From the NCBI GenBank assembly GCA_020720765.1, contig DYOB01000001.1, positions 1 through 45,221 on the forward strand: a stretch of DNA of 45,221 nucleotides, given 5' to 3'. The stretch is from Borreliella garinii. GTDB lineage: Bacteria; Spirochaetota; Spirochaetia; JABEVK01. Within the stretch, counting starts at the first letter, position 1. Each line of letters begins with the position of its first letter. This document shows, one piece after another, positions 31,755-41,684 of this stretch. The translations under genes were made by a program, and so were the position numbers. The notes under the pieces were generated by a model, which was given only the letters and a program-made list of their open reading frames with translations, was not told where the DNA came from and did not search any database.

Positions 31755-32576
31755 ATGCAACCTATAGTGATTGTAGATTCAGGGGTGGGCGGTTTACCTT
31801 ATCTCTCGTGGATTATGAAGAATTTGCCTCATGAAAAACTGATCTACATTGCTGACAGACAAAACTTTCCCTACGGCGAGAAAGCACCCGGGGTTGTCCG
31901 GGATGCGGTGGTGGACTTGGCACAGACACTGTGCACGACCCATGATCCCAAACTCCTGATCATTGCATGCAATACAGCTTCGGTCTACGCATTAGAAGCA
32001 CTCAGAGAAGTTTTGGATATTCCTGTCGTTGGAGTTGTCCCGGCAATTAAGACAGCGGCACAGGCCACGAAAAATGGCCGCATAGGAATTCTTGCTACCG
32101 AACTGACGGTCAGATCTTCTTACCTGGCCCAGCTTATCCAGGAATTTGCTGCGGATAAATGCGTGATGAGTTTCAGCGCTGGCGATATCGTTCGGCTCGT
32201 GGAGGAAGACTATCTTTATCCGGATACCCAGGAACGGGATAACCTTCTTCAGGGTTGGGCTGAAAGAATTAAAACTCTTGACATCGACACCGTGGTCCTC
32301 GGCTGTACGCATTTCCTCCATGTCATTCCAGAATTAAAACGATGGTTTGGAAACGATGTTATCCTTGTGGATTCCCAAAGCGGGGTGGGAAGGCGAGCCG
32401 AATACCTTTTAAAAGAACGGGGTTTGCTGGCCGTCGAAGGAGAAGAAGGAGGCGAGTTTTGGGTACATTGGGAAGAAGGTAAAGTGCTGCCCAAAGTTGA
32501 GATGGACAAGTATAAAAATTTTTCTTTGCGTTTCGGATTGAATTTTAAAGGTCTTTACCGGAACACCAACCCATGA
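31755..32576 (+). CDS. murI: Glutamate racemase MurI
   Basis: Makes D-glutamate for peptidoglycan. The 273-residue protein has all family motifs: IVDSGVGGLPYL at the N-terminus with the conserved Asp, the first catalytic Cys in IACNTASVYAL (about residue 73) and the second in VLGCTHFLHVIPEL (about 180). FPYGEK is also typical. It begins a compact operon with rsgA and mutS2 and overlaps rsgA by four bases. The C-terminal 30 residues extend beyond the usual end and are not recognised. Confidence 0.96.
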   Translation: MQPIVIVDSGVGGLPYLSWIMKNLPHEKLIYIADRQNFPYGEKAPGVVRDAVVDLAQTLCTTHDPKLLIIACNTASVYALEALREVLDIPVVGVVPAIKTAAQATKNGRIGILATELTVRSSYLAQLIQEFAADKCVMSFSAGDIVRLVEEDYLYPDTQERDNLLQGWAERIKTLDIDTVVLGCTHFLHVIPELKRWFGNDVILVDSQSGVGRRAEYLLKERGLLAVEGEEGGEFWVHWEEGKVLPKVEMDKYKNFSLRFGLNFKGLYRNTNP

Positions 32577-33490
32577 TTGGAACAATTGTTTACGGGATCA
32601 ATAACATCTACATGGTCGAGCACTCCCACGGTGAGGTGTTATGCAGAATTAAAGGGAAGGTTCTCGGCAATGACAGAAGCGAATATAATCCTCTTGCACC
32701 CGGTGACGAAGTTGAATGGGAAGCCGACGGGACAGAAAATTCCCAGGGTTTGATAACGGGCCGTTTGGAAAGAAAATGTGTCTACCAGCGTTGGAATAAG
32801 AAGGGACAAGCCCCGCAGACACTTGCGGCTAATATTGACATTGCCGGGTTTGTCACGAGCGCCGATCAACCCGAGTTTAGACCAAGGTTCCTGGACCGCG
32901 GGATAATAATCGCCGACCGGGCGGAAATTCAGCCTTTTATCCTTGTCAATAAAATCGATCTGGGCCTTCAAAGATGGGTCGTTCAAAGGCTGGAAAACTA
33001 TGTATCCTTAGGCTATAAGGTTTTTCCTCTCTCAGTGAAAACAGGAGAGGGAATTCCAGAGTTAGTCGGTGCCTTGCAGGACAAGACCATCATGCTTTCG
33101 GGGCAGAGCGGAGTAGGAAAATCTTCCCTCCTTAATGCTCTCGTCGAAGGAGCGGGGCAGAGGGTCGCGGAGATTTCAAGTAAATTCCTTCGAGGTGTCC
33201 ATATGACAAACTTTGCCAAACTTTTTCATGGCAAGGGTTTTACAGTCATCGACACACCGGGAATCCGTGAACTTGAATTATGGGATATCGATGTCGAGGA
33301 GCTTGAAAGTTGTTTTCCTGAATTCCGGATCTACCGCAGTTCCTGTGCCTTCCAACCTTGTACCCATAGGGATGAACCTTCGTGTGCGGTAAAGGACGCC
33401 GTTGAAGACGGTCTTATCCACCCGGACCGTTACGAGAATTATCTCAGACTTTATGATGAAATAGCGAAAGGGCAGACCTATGGATGTTGA
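32573..33490 (+). CDS. rsgA: RsgA small-subunit ribosome biogenesis GTPase
   Basis: Circularly permuted GTPase that checks late 30S ribosome assembly. Motifs appear in permuted order: G4 VNKID (about residue 123), then G1 GQSGVGKSSLLNAL (about 178) and G3 DTPGIREL (about 226). An N-terminal OB-fold region precedes them and a C-terminal zinc site follows (CAFQPCTHRDEPSC). The length of 305 fits. Overlaps murI by four bases and mutS2 by 11, so all three should be translated together. Confidence 0.96.
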   Translation: MIGTIVYGINNIYMVEHSHGEVLCRIKGKVLGNDRSEYNPLAPGDEVEWEADGTENSQGLITGRLERKCVYQRWNKKGQAPQTLAANIDIAGFVTSADQPEFRPRFLDRGIIIADRAEIQPFILVNKIDLGLQRWVVQRLENYVSLGYKVFPLSVKTGEGIPELVGALQDKTIMLSGQSGVGKSSLLNALVEGAGQRVAEISSKFLRGVHMTNFAKLFHGKGFTVIDTPGIRELELWDIDVEELESCFPEFRIYRSSCAFQPCTHRDEPSCAVKDAVEDGLIHPDRYENYLRLYDEIAKGQTYGC

Positions 33491-35816
33491 TTCATCCAAT
33501 TCTCTTGAAATCGACAAGATTTATGAAGGTATACGCTATTACTGTCTGAGCGAAGCAGGGAGGATGTTTCTCAACGGCATAGTACCGGCCAAGACTCCCC
33601 ACGAACTGGAAGAGCGACGACTATTTGTCACAGGGGTGATGAAAGAATTGCTTGAAGACAGGGTTCCCCCGGCTTTTCCCGCCCCGGAAATAGACCACGA
33701 GATGGTGACTCTCAGACTGGAGAACTCGTACCTCAACGGAAAAGAATTCCGTCTCATAGCTGAATATTTAAATTCGACTATGGCTGTACGAAATTGGCTA
33801 TTAGGCTCAGTCCAGACTGTTCTACAGAATGAAGGTGAAGCCTGGCCCGACTTGAGTACCGAAGCCCAGAAACTTTTCTCGCTATTTAGTTCAGAAGGCG
33901 AACTCGATGCTGATAAAATTCCCTCTTTGAGAAAATTGTCCCAAGAACAAATAGAACATAAAAAGCGAAGGGAAGAAGCGGCAAAAAGGCTCCTTGGGGA
34001 TGTTGCCCTGAAACCCTTCTGGCAAACCCAACAGTTTTCTTCCAAGGACGAACGGTTGGTCCTGCCTTTAAAGGCCGACTTCAAAGGCAAGGTGCCGGGA
34101 ATCGTCCACCAACATAGTTCTTCAGGTCAGACCCTTTTTCTTGAGCCCTTTGAAATCGTGGAACTGAACAATGACCTTGTACGTCTCGACGAAGAGTACC
34201 GCCGCGAGGTGATTAAAGTTCTTCAGGAATTGACGGGATCTTTAAAACGCCGTCTACCTGAAATTCTCGAGCTTCATATAAGGTTTCCCCTCATGGACAG
34301 CGCACTCGCCAGGGCCATCTGGGGTTATTCCCAACACGGTTCGTTTCCGGTTTACGCCTTTCCCCACGAGGCGTGGAGTCTTATCCATGCTCGGCATCCT
34401 TTGTTGGGAAAAACAGCTGTACCTGTGAGTATCAATGTACCGGCTCAGACCCTGGGCATGATCCTTTCTGGGCCCAACACCGGAGGTAAAACAGTCTTCC
34501 TCAAAACCCTCGCAGTCATCACGTATTTTCACCAGATTGGTTGCCCGGTTCCCGTCGATCCTGATTCAATCCTGCCGCTATTTGGATCCATTTATGCAGA
34601 CATAGGCGACAAGCAAAGTATTTCAGCCTCGCTTTCAACCTTCTCCGCTCATTTAATGAGGGTGAAAACTATTCTTGAAAACGCTGGATCGGGCATGCTC
34701 GTCCTCCTGGATGAACTGGGCACGGGTACGGACCCACAGGAAGGTGGTGCCCTGGGAGTGGCTATTCTGGAAGAACTTGAAACCCGGAAGGCTTTCACCG
34801 CCGTCACAACCCACCATGGAACCGTCAAACAGTTTGCCTTGACACACCCGAACTTTATGAATGCCTCGGTGGAATTTGATGCCAACTCCGGTCGACCTAC
34901 CTACGCCTTAGTCCAAGGCGTCACTGGAACAAGCCACGCCCTGGATACAGCCGAACGGCTCGGTCTTCCAGCGCAGGTGACACGGCGCAGCAGGGTCCTC
35001 CTGGAACACAGTCAATCCCAGGCGGAAAAAAAGATCGCCAGCCTGGAAATTCTTGAAGAAGAAGCCAGGCAGAAAGAAGCCTCATTGCAACACAGGGAAG
35101 CTGTACTTGTGAAGCTTGAAGACGAAAGGGAAGAAGCCAACCGCTTATTTCAGGAAAAATACGTATCCTGGGAAAGGGACAGGCTTATGGACCAGGAGCG
35201 CCAACTTTCCGTCATGCGCCGGGATTTTGAACAGCTCGTCCAAAAACTGCGCCAGTCCCAAGCCGATAAAAACGATATTCTGGACACCCGGGAATGGATG
35301 GAAAAAACCAAGACAGAAATCCAAAATCAGAAAGAAGAATCAGAAAAAATCCTTCGTGCTGTCGGCAGGAATAACCTAAAAACGTGGAAGAAGGGAGATC
35401 AGGCATATTATAAGGGTAAGCGGGTTGTCCTTGAGAGACCGGGTAGAGACGGAACCTGGACTCTACAAGCAGGAGTCTTAAGGCTCGAGGCCCTGGTTGA
35501 AGACCTAGATTCCATTGAGGACGAAAAGATTGTCCAGGCATACCGTGGAGAAGTATCTCAAACACCCGGGATAAAGGCAGTTTTTCAGCTGGATATCAGA
35601 GGCGAAAGGGCCGAAGAAGCAAAGTTGTTGCTGGAGCGCCAGATTGATAGGGCCCTGGTGGATGGGATCAACGAATTTTCAGTGGTTCACGGGCTCGGCG
35701 AAGGCCGTCTTCAAAAAGTAGTGAGGGATCTTCTTGCCCTTCATCCGCATATTATCGATTATTATTATGCGACACCCGAGGAGGGCGGTTTTGGGAAAAC
35801 AATTGTCCGTCTTTAG
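33480..35816 (+). CDS. mutS2: MutS2 ATPase/endonuclease
   Basis: Paralogue of MutS that suppresses recombination or, in some bacteria, rescues collided ribosomes. The 778-residue protein lacks the mismatch-binding N-terminal domain. It has the clamp/lever helices, Walker A SGPNTGGKTVFLKTL near 328-342, Walker B LVLLDELGTGTDPQEG near 410 and a long coiled coil (about 520-630). The C-terminal Smr nuclease domain begins with LDIRGERAEEAKLLLERQID and contains VVHGLGEGRL. It is the third gene of the murI-rsgA-mutS2 run and overlaps the next gene. Confidence 0.96.
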   Translation: MDVDSSNSLEIDKIYEGIRYYCLSEAGRMFLNGIVPAKTPHELEERRLFVTGVMKELLEDRVPPAFPAPEIDHEMVTLRLENSYLNGKEFRLIAEYLNSTMAVRNWLLGSVQTVLQNEGEAWPDLSTEAQKLFSLFSSEGELDADKIPSLRKLSQEQIEHKKRREEAAKRLLGDVALKPFWQTQQFSSKDERLVLPLKADFKGKVPGIVHQHSSSGQTLFLEPFEIVELNNDLVRLDEEYRREVIKVLQELTGSLKRRLPEILELHIRFPLMDSALARAIWGYSQHGSFPVYAFPHEAWSLIHARHPLLGKTAVPVSINVPAQTLGMILSGPNTGGKTVFLKTLAVITYFHQIGCPVPVDPDSILPLFGSIYADIGDKQSISASLSTFSAHLMRVKTILENAGSGMLVLLDELGTGTDPQEGGALGVAILEELETRKAFTAVTTHHGTVKQFALTHPNFMNASVEFDANSGRPTYALVQGVTGTSHALDTAERLGLPAQVTRRSRVLLEHSQSQAEKKIASLEILEEEARQKEASLQHREAVLVKLEDEREEANRLFQEKYVSWERDRLMDQERQLSVMRRDFEQLVQKLRQSQADKNDILDTREWMEKTKTEIQNQKEESEKILRAVGRNNLKTWKKGDQAYYKGKRVVLERPGRDGTWTLQAGVLRLEALVEDLDSIEDEKIVQAYRGEVSQTPGIKAVFQLDIRGERAEEAKLLLERQIDRALVDGINEFSVVHGLGEGRLQKVVRDLLALHPHIIDYYYATPEEGGFGKTIVRL

Positions 35817-36402
35817 AGCGGTAATACTCTTTTCTATTACAATACTTGTTTCATGCGGTGATATGTCGGTGAAGATCCGTTTTGAATCCCTCACGAGCGG
35901 CCAGGTTGAAATGAGCTACCTTGTATTGAGGGAGTTTTCACAAGTAGGCGGTAGAAATCATCCGCTGAACTGGCCGGTAATCCGTTCAGAATGGACTGAC
36001 ATGGTTGGCAGGGTACAGGGAGTCACTTTGGAAACACATTCACTTGAAGAATCGCCCGATGGAAAACTCGTCAAGGCAACCCTTAGATTTGCCAATCTTC
36101 AATCTTTAGAGGGAATTTCTATCCAGTTTGGGCAGAGACTGACCGTTATCCCCAACCAAAATATCTATACCATGACTTTTAATTATCAGGTACCCGATTT
36201 TTCGAGTTTTGGAAACCAATCTCTCGCCTTGTCCAGAATTTACCTCCAAGGCCGTGAAATCAGCTGGGAAGTCCAGACACCTAGAACGGTAAGGGACAAT
36301 GGAAGGGCTCAGAGAACCGCTGATAACAGGGGGCTTACTCTCAAGGATTCTTTCATCGAGGCACTTGGCGGCCAGACCCCGGTTTGGCGGGCTCAGTGGT
36401 AA
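35791..36402 (+). CDS. Lipoprotein, unrecognised (203 aa)
   Basis: I choose the TTG at 35791 because a GGAGG Shine-Dalgarno site lies six bases upstream, within the mutS2 gene. It yields a clean signal MGKQLSVFRAVILFSITILVSC with the lipidated Cys at residue 22. An ATG further upstream (35767) would add a long basic stretch and has no ribosome site. The mature part (about 180 residues) is beta-rich and has no domain I know. Overlaps mutS2 by 26 bases, so it is expressed with it. A role at the cell surface or periplasm follows only from the lipobox. Confidence 0.75.
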   Translation: MGKQLSVFRAVILFSITILVSCGDMSVKIRFESLTSGQVEMSYLVLREFSQVGGRNHPLNWPVIRSEWTDMVGRVQGVTLETHSLEESPDGKLVKATLRFANLQSLEGISIQFGQRLTVIPNQNIYTMTFNYQVPDFSSFGNQSLALSRIYLQGREISWEVQTPRTVRDNGRAQRTADNRGLTLKDSFIEALGGQTPVWRAQW

Positions 36403-36421
36403 TGATTAACGTGGTGCTTTT

Positions 36422-36826
36422 ATGAGTTTCCAACACCCCTTGACCGAAGAATGGGACCGCAGGCTCGAGGCTGTTTTCGAGAGGGTGGACATCAAAATGG
36501 AACAACACTTCAAAGAAGTCTTCCCGCGTAGAAACAACCGGCCAGCCCATGGAGAAACGGCAAGTTCGCAGATGAGCGGTTTATTTAACATTGGTGCAAG
36601 TTTTTCTGCAGGCTATGGATCGGAGCAGGGAAGGGGTTACGTCATCGATGTGGAGCTTTGCACCTATCATAACGTTGACTCCGAGCTCAAGGAAAATATT
36701 GAAACTTACGCACGCGAACTTATTAAACAGGAACTTGAGCAGGAGTTTCCGGGAAGAAAGCTTGAAATCATGAGGGACGGCGGCGTCTATAAGATCACCG
36801 GGGACTTTTTCTTAGGAAAGGCCTAA
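36422..36826 (+). CDS. Small hypothetical protein (134 aa), unrecognised
   Basis: No domain is recognised. The N-terminus is helical and charged (PLTEEWDRRLEAVFERVDIKMEQHF), the middle is Gly/Ser-rich (GLFNIGASFSAGYGSEQGRGYVIDVEL), and the C-terminus combines a helix and a short beta hairpin (RKLEIMRDGGVYKITGDFF). It is soluble, without signal or membrane segments. It follows the lipoprotein after 19 bases and ends 64 bases before the V-ATPase operon, which has its own promoter. Composition is like the neighbours, so a real gene is likely. Confidence 0.7.
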   Translation: MSFQHPLTEEWDRRLEAVFERVDIKMEQHFKEVFPRRNNRPAHGETASSQMSGLFNIGASFSAGYGSEQGRGYVIDVELCTYHNVDSELKENIETYARELIKQELEQEFPGRKLEIMRDGGVYKITGDFFLGKA

Positions 36827-36834
36827 GTCTCCCC

Positions 36835-36863
36835 TTGCAAACTTTAAACTCTGACTATACAAT
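36835..36863 (+). promoter_or_regulatory. Promoter of the V-ATPase operon
   Basis: -35 TTGCAA (36835-36840), 17-base spacer, -10 TACAAT (36858-36863). Transcription would start near 36870, leaving a leader of about 20 bases with a GGAG ribosome site (36881-36884) before the ATG at 36891. Confidence 0.6.
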
Positions 36864-36890
36864 CGTACTAGTTTAGCACAGGAGAGACGC

Positions 36891-37490
36891 ATGGACACGG
36901 ATTTGAAGGGGCTTCTCGAACAGATACAACGTGAAGGTGTAGAGAAAGCTAGAGTCGAGGCGGATAAAATTCTTTCAGAGGCTCGAAAGCTCTCTGACAC
37001 ATTGATCCATGATGGAGAGCAGAAAATTGCTCGAAGCCGATCACTTGCAGAAACGGAAATCCAGCGTCAAGAAGAGTCATCCAAGGCAGCTCTCGTTCAG
37101 GCTGGCCGCGACTTACTGCTTATGACTCAAAGAAAATTAACTGAAATATTTCATTCTTTGCTCCAAGACTCTGTAGCAGAAACCATGAAGGGCGAGTTTC
37201 TTGAAAGACTGATGATGAAAGCTGTCGAAAACTGGAAAGAAGACTCCGTTCGCCTGGAGATCTCCACATCGGAATCCGACGAACTTGTAAAAAACCTAAA
37301 AAACAAATTAGCACAGAAATTTTCTAAGGGCTTTGACGTCTTACTGAGCGATCATTTTACAAAAGGCTTTAAAATCGGAACAAAAGACGGTGCGATTTTT
37401 TATGATTTTTCACCGGCTACTCTTTCTGAGGTTTTTTCCGAGCTAATCAACCCCCTTCTTATTCCCACTATTCAAAAGGCTGCGGAGTAA
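36891..37490 (+). CDS. atpE: V/A-type ATPase subunit E (peripheral stalk)
   Basis: Forms the peripheral stalk that holds the catalytic head against rotation. The 199-residue protein is a long charged helix (residues 5-115, rich in Lys, Glu, Ala and Gln) followed by a small globular C-terminal domain (HFTKGFKIGTKDGAIFYDFSPATLSEVFSELINPLL) typical of subunit E. It is the first gene of the operon, as in other spirochaetes. A partner stalk subunit G/H is not encoded here as a separate gene. Confidence 0.88.
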   Translation: MDTDLKGLLEQIQREGVEKARVEADKILSEARKLSDTLIHDGEQKIARSRSLAETEIQRQEESSKAALVQAGRDLLLMTQRKLTEIFHSLLQDSVAETMKGEFLERLMMKAVENWKEDSVRLEISTSESDELVKNLKNKLAQKFSKGFDVLLSDHFTKGFKIGTKDGAIFYDFSPATLSEVFSELINPLLIPTIQKAAE

Positions 37491-37493
37491 AAT

Positions 37494-38021
37494 TTGTCAA
37501 GTTTTTATTTTACCCTTTCGAGTCTTCCTTATCTTGGCACTCTTCCTCTGCCCATCAACGGGGATCAATTTTTGGAATTGTGCCGTTCTGAAACGACGGA
37601 AGATGAGATTGAACTTCTCCGTAGGGTGGTTTCCAACGAAATCATCGAACACCCGCTTCTTCTGATGTACCAGGAATGGGAACACGCTATGCGCTACGAA
37701 CTTGCGAGATTGAGAGCGCAGAAACTAGGATGGGGCCAGCCCGAGTCTCGGTTCAGCGGTCTGAACCTGGCGGATACTGCAAAAGTTATTTTTCTAAAAG
37801 AGAGTCCCCTTGAAGCGGAAGAAACCCTGGACCGTATGCGTTTGGAGGCTGTCGAGGCTTTGTCCCAGGGTGTCTATTTCCAGTGGGAAAACCTTCTGTC
37901 CTACGCCCTACGTCTAGCGATTTTAACCCGTCAGTCTTTAAGGGCGAAAGATTCAGGTGTGGCCCAGTTTGAAGTCAACTATAACAAAATCACCCAAATT
38001 CGAGGAGTTCATGCGTCATGA
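37494..38021 (+). CDS. DUF2764 protein, V-ATPase-associated
   Basis: A 175-residue helical protein of the DUF2764 family, found in the second position of spirochaete-type V-ATPase operons. The TTG at 37494 is the start: GGAG lies eight bases upstream and the protein then begins MSSFYFTLSSLPYLG, the family pattern. Its place between E and A, where many V-ATPase operons carry subunit C or F, suggests it takes over a central-stalk or connector role; this is inference, as no biochemical role is known to me. It overlaps subunit A by four bases. Confidence 0.85.
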   Translation: MSSFYFTLSSLPYLGTLPLPINGDQFLELCRSETTEDEIELLRRVVSNEIIEHPLLLMYQEWEHAMRYELARLRAQKLGWGQPESRFSGLNLADTAKVIFLKESPLEAEETLDRMRLEAVEALSQGVYFQWENLLSYALRLAILTRQSLRAKDSGVAQFEVNYNKITQIRGVHAS

Positions 38022-39778
38022 CACAAGGTAAGGTCACAGGTGTAAACGGAAACATGGTTTCGGTAGAGACGGAAGGCGTGGTCTCCATGAATGAAGTGGC
38101 GTACGTCCGCTTGGGGGAAACCCGTTTAAAGAGCGAGGTGATCCGTATCAGCGGGACCAAAGCCGACCTTCAGGTTTTTGAAATGACCAAAGGGATCGGT
38201 GTCGGGGATCCTGTGGAATTCACCGGAGAAATGCTCGCTGTGAAACTTGGACCCGGCCTTTTAACACGCATCTACGACGGATTACAGAATCCTCTTCCCG
38301 ATCTGGCCGAGAAGTGCGGGTTCTTCCTTGAAAGGGGCATCTATATGGAGCCTCTCGATACTAAGAAAAAATGGGCTTTCACCCCAACCGTAAAAGCGGG
38401 CGATAAAGTCCGTGCGGGCGACAGCATGGGTTGGGTTCCAGAGGGCGGTTTCACACATAGAATCATGGTCCCCTTTTCTTTTAAAGGAGAATGGAGTGTT
38501 GAGAGCGTCGTTTCCCATGGTGAATACAATGTAGAACAGACCATAGGCCGTGTAAAAAACTCTGAAGGATTTTCCCACGACTTGACCATGACCATCACCT
38601 GGCCGGTCAAGAGGGCCATCACGGCTTACGCCGAGAGGCTCAAACCCGTTGAACCCATGATCACTAAGGTTCGTTTGATCGATACTTTTATTCCTGTCGC
38701 CCTCGGCGGAACCTACTGCATACCCGGACCTTTCGGAGCGGGTAAGACCGTGCTCCAACAGGTTACTTCAAGAAATGCGGAAGTTGATATTGTGATTATC
38801 GCTGCGTGCGGTGAAAGAGCGGGTGAGGTAGTTGAAACACTCAAAGAATTTCCCGAACTGATGGACCCGAGGACGGGGAAGACCCTGATGGAACGTACCA
38901 TCATCATCGTGAACACAAGTTCCATGCCTGTCGCTTCCCGCGAAGCCTCCGTTTACACAGCTGTCACAATGGCGGAATACTATAGACAAATGGGGCTAAA
39001 AGTTCTCCTGCTAGCCGATTCGACAAGCCGCTGGGCCCAGGCCATGCGTGAAATGAGCGGACGCCTGGAGGAAATCCCCGGTGAAGAGGCCTTCCCCGCC
39101 TACCTTGAATCGGTTATCGCATCCTTTTATGAGAGAGCGTGCATAGTCCGTCTGCGTGATGGAACGACGGGTTCGGTCACCATAGGCGGAACAGTGAGTC
39201 CTGCCGGCGGTAACTTTGAAGAACCCGTGACCCAGGCTACCCTGAAAGTGGTGGGTGCTTTTCACGGTCTCTCGCGCGAAAGGTCCGACGCCAGAAAATA
39301 CCCGGCCATCCACCCGCTGGAAAGCTGGAGCAAATATACAGGTATCGTGAATAAGGCTATGACAGAGTACGCCCGAGGGATTCTCTTCCGGGGGAATGAA
39401 GTCTCCCAGATGATGAAAGTCGTCGGTGAAGAGGGGACGAGTATCGATGATTACCTCCTGTTTTTGAAAAGCGATTTTCTCGATGCCGTCTACCTTCAGC
39501 AGAACAGTTACGACCCTGTCGACAACTCTGTCAGTCCGGAGAGGCAAAACCACACTTTTTCCATCCTTTTCAGTATTTTAGGCGGCCAGCTCCAGTTTAA
39601 AGAGAAGGAAGAGGCGCGTGTCTGGTTTTATAAGCTGAGACAGTCCTTTTTGGATTATAACGGGCACGTATGGAAGAGCCCCGAGTTTGAAAAAATTGAA
39701 GGGAGCATTCGGGAGATGGTGAAGGAAAAATCCATGGGGCTCGAACCTGAAGCCGCAAGTCTGTCGGGGAGGGCGTAA
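38018..39778 (+). CDS. atpA: V/A-type ATPase catalytic subunit A
   Basis: Catalytic ATP-binding subunit of the A3B3 head. The 586-residue length is normal for the family. The P-loop GPFGAGKT is at 237-244 with K243, the catalytic Glu lies in ACGERAGEVVE, and the Walker B-like stretch VLLLADSTSRWAQAMREMSGRLEE is intact. The non-homologous insert typical of A subunits (about 110-190, GDSMGWVPEGG...) is present. It overlaps the preceding DUF2764 gene by four bases and subunit B follows after three bases. Confidence 0.97.
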   Translation: MTQGKVTGVNGNMVSVETEGVVSMNEVAYVRLGETRLKSEVIRISGTKADLQVFEMTKGIGVGDPVEFTGEMLAVKLGPGLLTRIYDGLQNPLPDLAEKCGFFLERGIYMEPLDTKKKWAFTPTVKAGDKVRAGDSMGWVPEGGFTHRIMVPFSFKGEWSVESVVSHGEYNVEQTIGRVKNSEGFSHDLTMTITWPVKRAITAYAERLKPVEPMITKVRLIDTFIPVALGGTYCIPGPFGAGKTVLQQVTSRNAEVDIVIIAACGERAGEVVETLKEFPELMDPRTGKTLMERTIIIVNTSSMPVASREASVYTAVTMAEYYRQMGLKVLLLADSTSRWAQAMREMSGRLEEIPGEEAFPAYLESVIASFYERACIVRLRDGTTGSVTIGGTVSPAGGNFEEPVTQATLKVVGAFHGLSRERSDARKYPAIHPLESWSKYTGIVNKAMTEYARGILFRGNEVSQMMKVVGEEGTSIDDYLLFLKSDFLDAVYLQQNSYDPVDNSVSPERQNHTFSILFSILGGQLQFKEKEEARVWFYKLRQSFLDYNGHVWKSPEFEKIEGSIREMVKEKSMGLEPEAASLSGRA

Positions 39779-39781
39779 ATC

Positions 39782-41083
39782 ATGAGAAAGGTCTACAGTA
39801 AAATTGATGCCATCGCTGGAAACGTGATCACAGTTAAGGCTGATAATATCCGCTACAAGGATCTTGCCGTCGTTCAGTCGCGCCATGGCCAGTCCTTAGC
39901 CGAGGTGATCCGTCTTAAAGGCGCGGATGTCAGCCTTCAGGTTTTCAACGGGGGAAGGGGTGTCAGCACGGGCGACGAGGTGCGTTTCTTGGGTCACGCC
40001 ATGCAGGTGGCTTTTTCGGAGAACCTTTTAGGAAGGATCTTTACTGGTTCGGGTAAACCCCGCGACAACGGTCCCGAGTTGACGAGTGAACTTGTGGAAA
40101 TCGGCGGTCCTTCGGTTAACCCCGCAAAAAGAATTATTCCCAGGAATATGGTGCGCACCGGAATTCCAATGATCGACCTTTTCAATACCCTCGTCGAGTC
40201 GCAGAAACTTCCTATCTTTTCAGTGAGCGGCGAGCCTTATAACGACCTGCTTTCGAGGATTGCCCTTCAGGCAGAAGTGGACATCATCATCCTAGGGGGA
40301 ATCGGCTTAAAATACGACGATTACCTGGGTTATAAAGAAGCGCTCGAAAGCGGAGGCGCTATGAGCCGCACCGTTTTCTTCGTCCATACAGCCGCAGATC
40401 CAACCGTGGAAGCCTTGCTTGTACCCGACATTGCCCTAGCTGTAGCGGAAAATTTTGCCCTCAAGGGAAAAAAGGTCCTGGTTCTTCTTTCCGATATGAC
40501 GAACTTCAGCGACGCAATGAAAGAAATTGCCATCACGATGGAACAGGTTCCCTCGAATAGGGGTTACCCCGGGGATCTTTACTCCCAGCTGGCTTCACGG
40601 TACGAAAAGGCCGTGGATTTTGAAGGGGCTGGTTCCATTACCATCCTCGGAGTAACCACGATGCCAGGTGATGACGTGACCCACCCCGTTCCAGACAATA
40701 CTGGGTATATCACTGAGGGCCAGTTCTATCTAAGAAACGGACGCATCGAACCCTTTGGTTCACTCTCCCGTCTGAAACAGATGGTCAACGGTAAAACCCG
40801 TGAAGACCACCGTGCCCTGATGGATGGTATGATCAAGCTTTATGCCGGTTATAAAGAGTCCTTGGAAAAGAAGAGCATGGGTTTCCGCATGAGCAACTGG
40901 GATACAAAACTTCTCAAGTACGGGGAGCTTTTCGAAAAGGAGATGATGGACCTCAAGGTGAACATCCCCCTCGAAAAAGCCCTGGACAAGGGCTGGGAAA
41001 TTCTTGCAGGGTGTTTTGATCCTTCGGAGACAGGAATGAAAACGGACTTGACCAATAAGTTCTGGCCCAAGAAGGGGGACTAA
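39782..41083 (+). CDS. atpB: V/A-type ATPase regulatory subunit B
   Basis: Non-catalytic partner of subunit A in the hexameric head. The 433-residue protein lacks a P-loop, as expected (the equivalent region reads [11 protein letters not shown]). It keeps the B-subunit motifs [38 protein letters not shown] and [25 protein letters not shown]. It is slightly shorter than the usual 460. It lies between A and D with almost no spacing. Confidence 0.97.
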   Translation: MRKVYSKIDAIAGNVITVKADNIRYKDLAVVQSRHGQSLAEVIRLKGADVSLQVFNGGRGVSTGDEVRFLGHAMQVAFSENLLGRIFTGSGKPRDNGPELTSELVEIGGPSVNPAKRIIPRNMVRTGIPMIDLFNTLVESQKLPIFSVSGEPYNDLLSRIALQAEVDIIILGGIGLKYDDYLGYKEALESGGAMSRTVFFVHTAADPTVEALLVPDIALAVAENFALKGKKVLVLLSDMTNFSDAMKEIAITMEQVPSNRGYPGDLYSQLASRYEKAVDFEGAGSITILGVTTMPGDDVTHPVPDNTGYITEGQFYLRNGRIEPFGSLSRLKQMVNGKTREDHRALMDGMIKLYAGYKESLEKKSMGFRMSNWDTKLLKYGELFEKEMMDLKVNIPLEKALDKGWEILAGCFDPSETGMKTDLTNKFWPKKGD

Positions 41084-41084
41084 C

Positions 41085-41684
41085 TTGGCCAAAATCAGGC
41101 TGACTAAGAATGAGCTGAAAAAACTTAAAGACCAACTCAAAAGATTTCGGCGCTACCTTCCAACCTTGATTCTAAAAAAACAGCAACTCCAGATGGAAAT
41201 CCGCCAGGTTGAAGCCCTGAGGGACGAGAAACGCAGGGAACAGGAAGCCCTTAAAAAATCTATCGAGTCTTGGGTGGGCGTATTCGGTGAAGGATTGGAC
41301 CTGTCGGATTACGTTCGCATTAAGGAAGTACGCACCGGGGAGGGTAACATCGCTGGTGTGGACATTCCACTTTTCCAGGGCGTGGATTTTGAGACCATCA
41401 CCTATGATCTTCTCATCCTTCCTCTTTGGGTGGATACAGGCGTAGAATACTTGAAAAAGATCATCACCTACGACATTCAAGTTGAGATTCTTGAAGAGCA
41501 GGTCCGCCTTCTCGGTGAGGAGCTCAGGATTACAACCCAGCGTGTCAATCTTTTTGAAAAGATCAAGATTCCCGAGACACGGGAGAACATCAGAAATATC
41601 AATATCTATCTGGGTGACCAACAGACCGCAGCCGTGGTCCGTGGAAAAATAGCCAAGGCCAACCTTGTGAGGACGCAAGCATGA
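41085..41684 (+). CDS. atpD: V/A-type ATPase subunit D (central rotor shaft)
   Basis: Central shaft that turns inside the A3B3 head. The 199-residue protein is two long helices (IRLTKNELKKLKDQLKRFRRYLPTLILKKQQLQMEI at the start, and the C-terminal NLFEKIKIPETRENIRNINIYL stretch) around a middle region. The start is TTG at 41085, supported by a GGGGG run seven bases upstream and by the family-typical beginning. Overlaps subunit I by four bases. Confidence 0.93.
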   Translation: MAKIRLTKNELKKLKDQLKRFRRYLPTLILKKQQLQMEIRQVEALRDEKRREQEALKKSIESWVGVFGEGLDLSDYVRIKEVRTGEGNIAGVDIPLFQGVDFETITYDLLILPLWVDTGVEYLKKIITYDIQVEILEEQVRLLGEELRITTQRVNLFEKIKIPETRENIRNINIYLGDQQTAAVVRGKIAKANLVRTQA

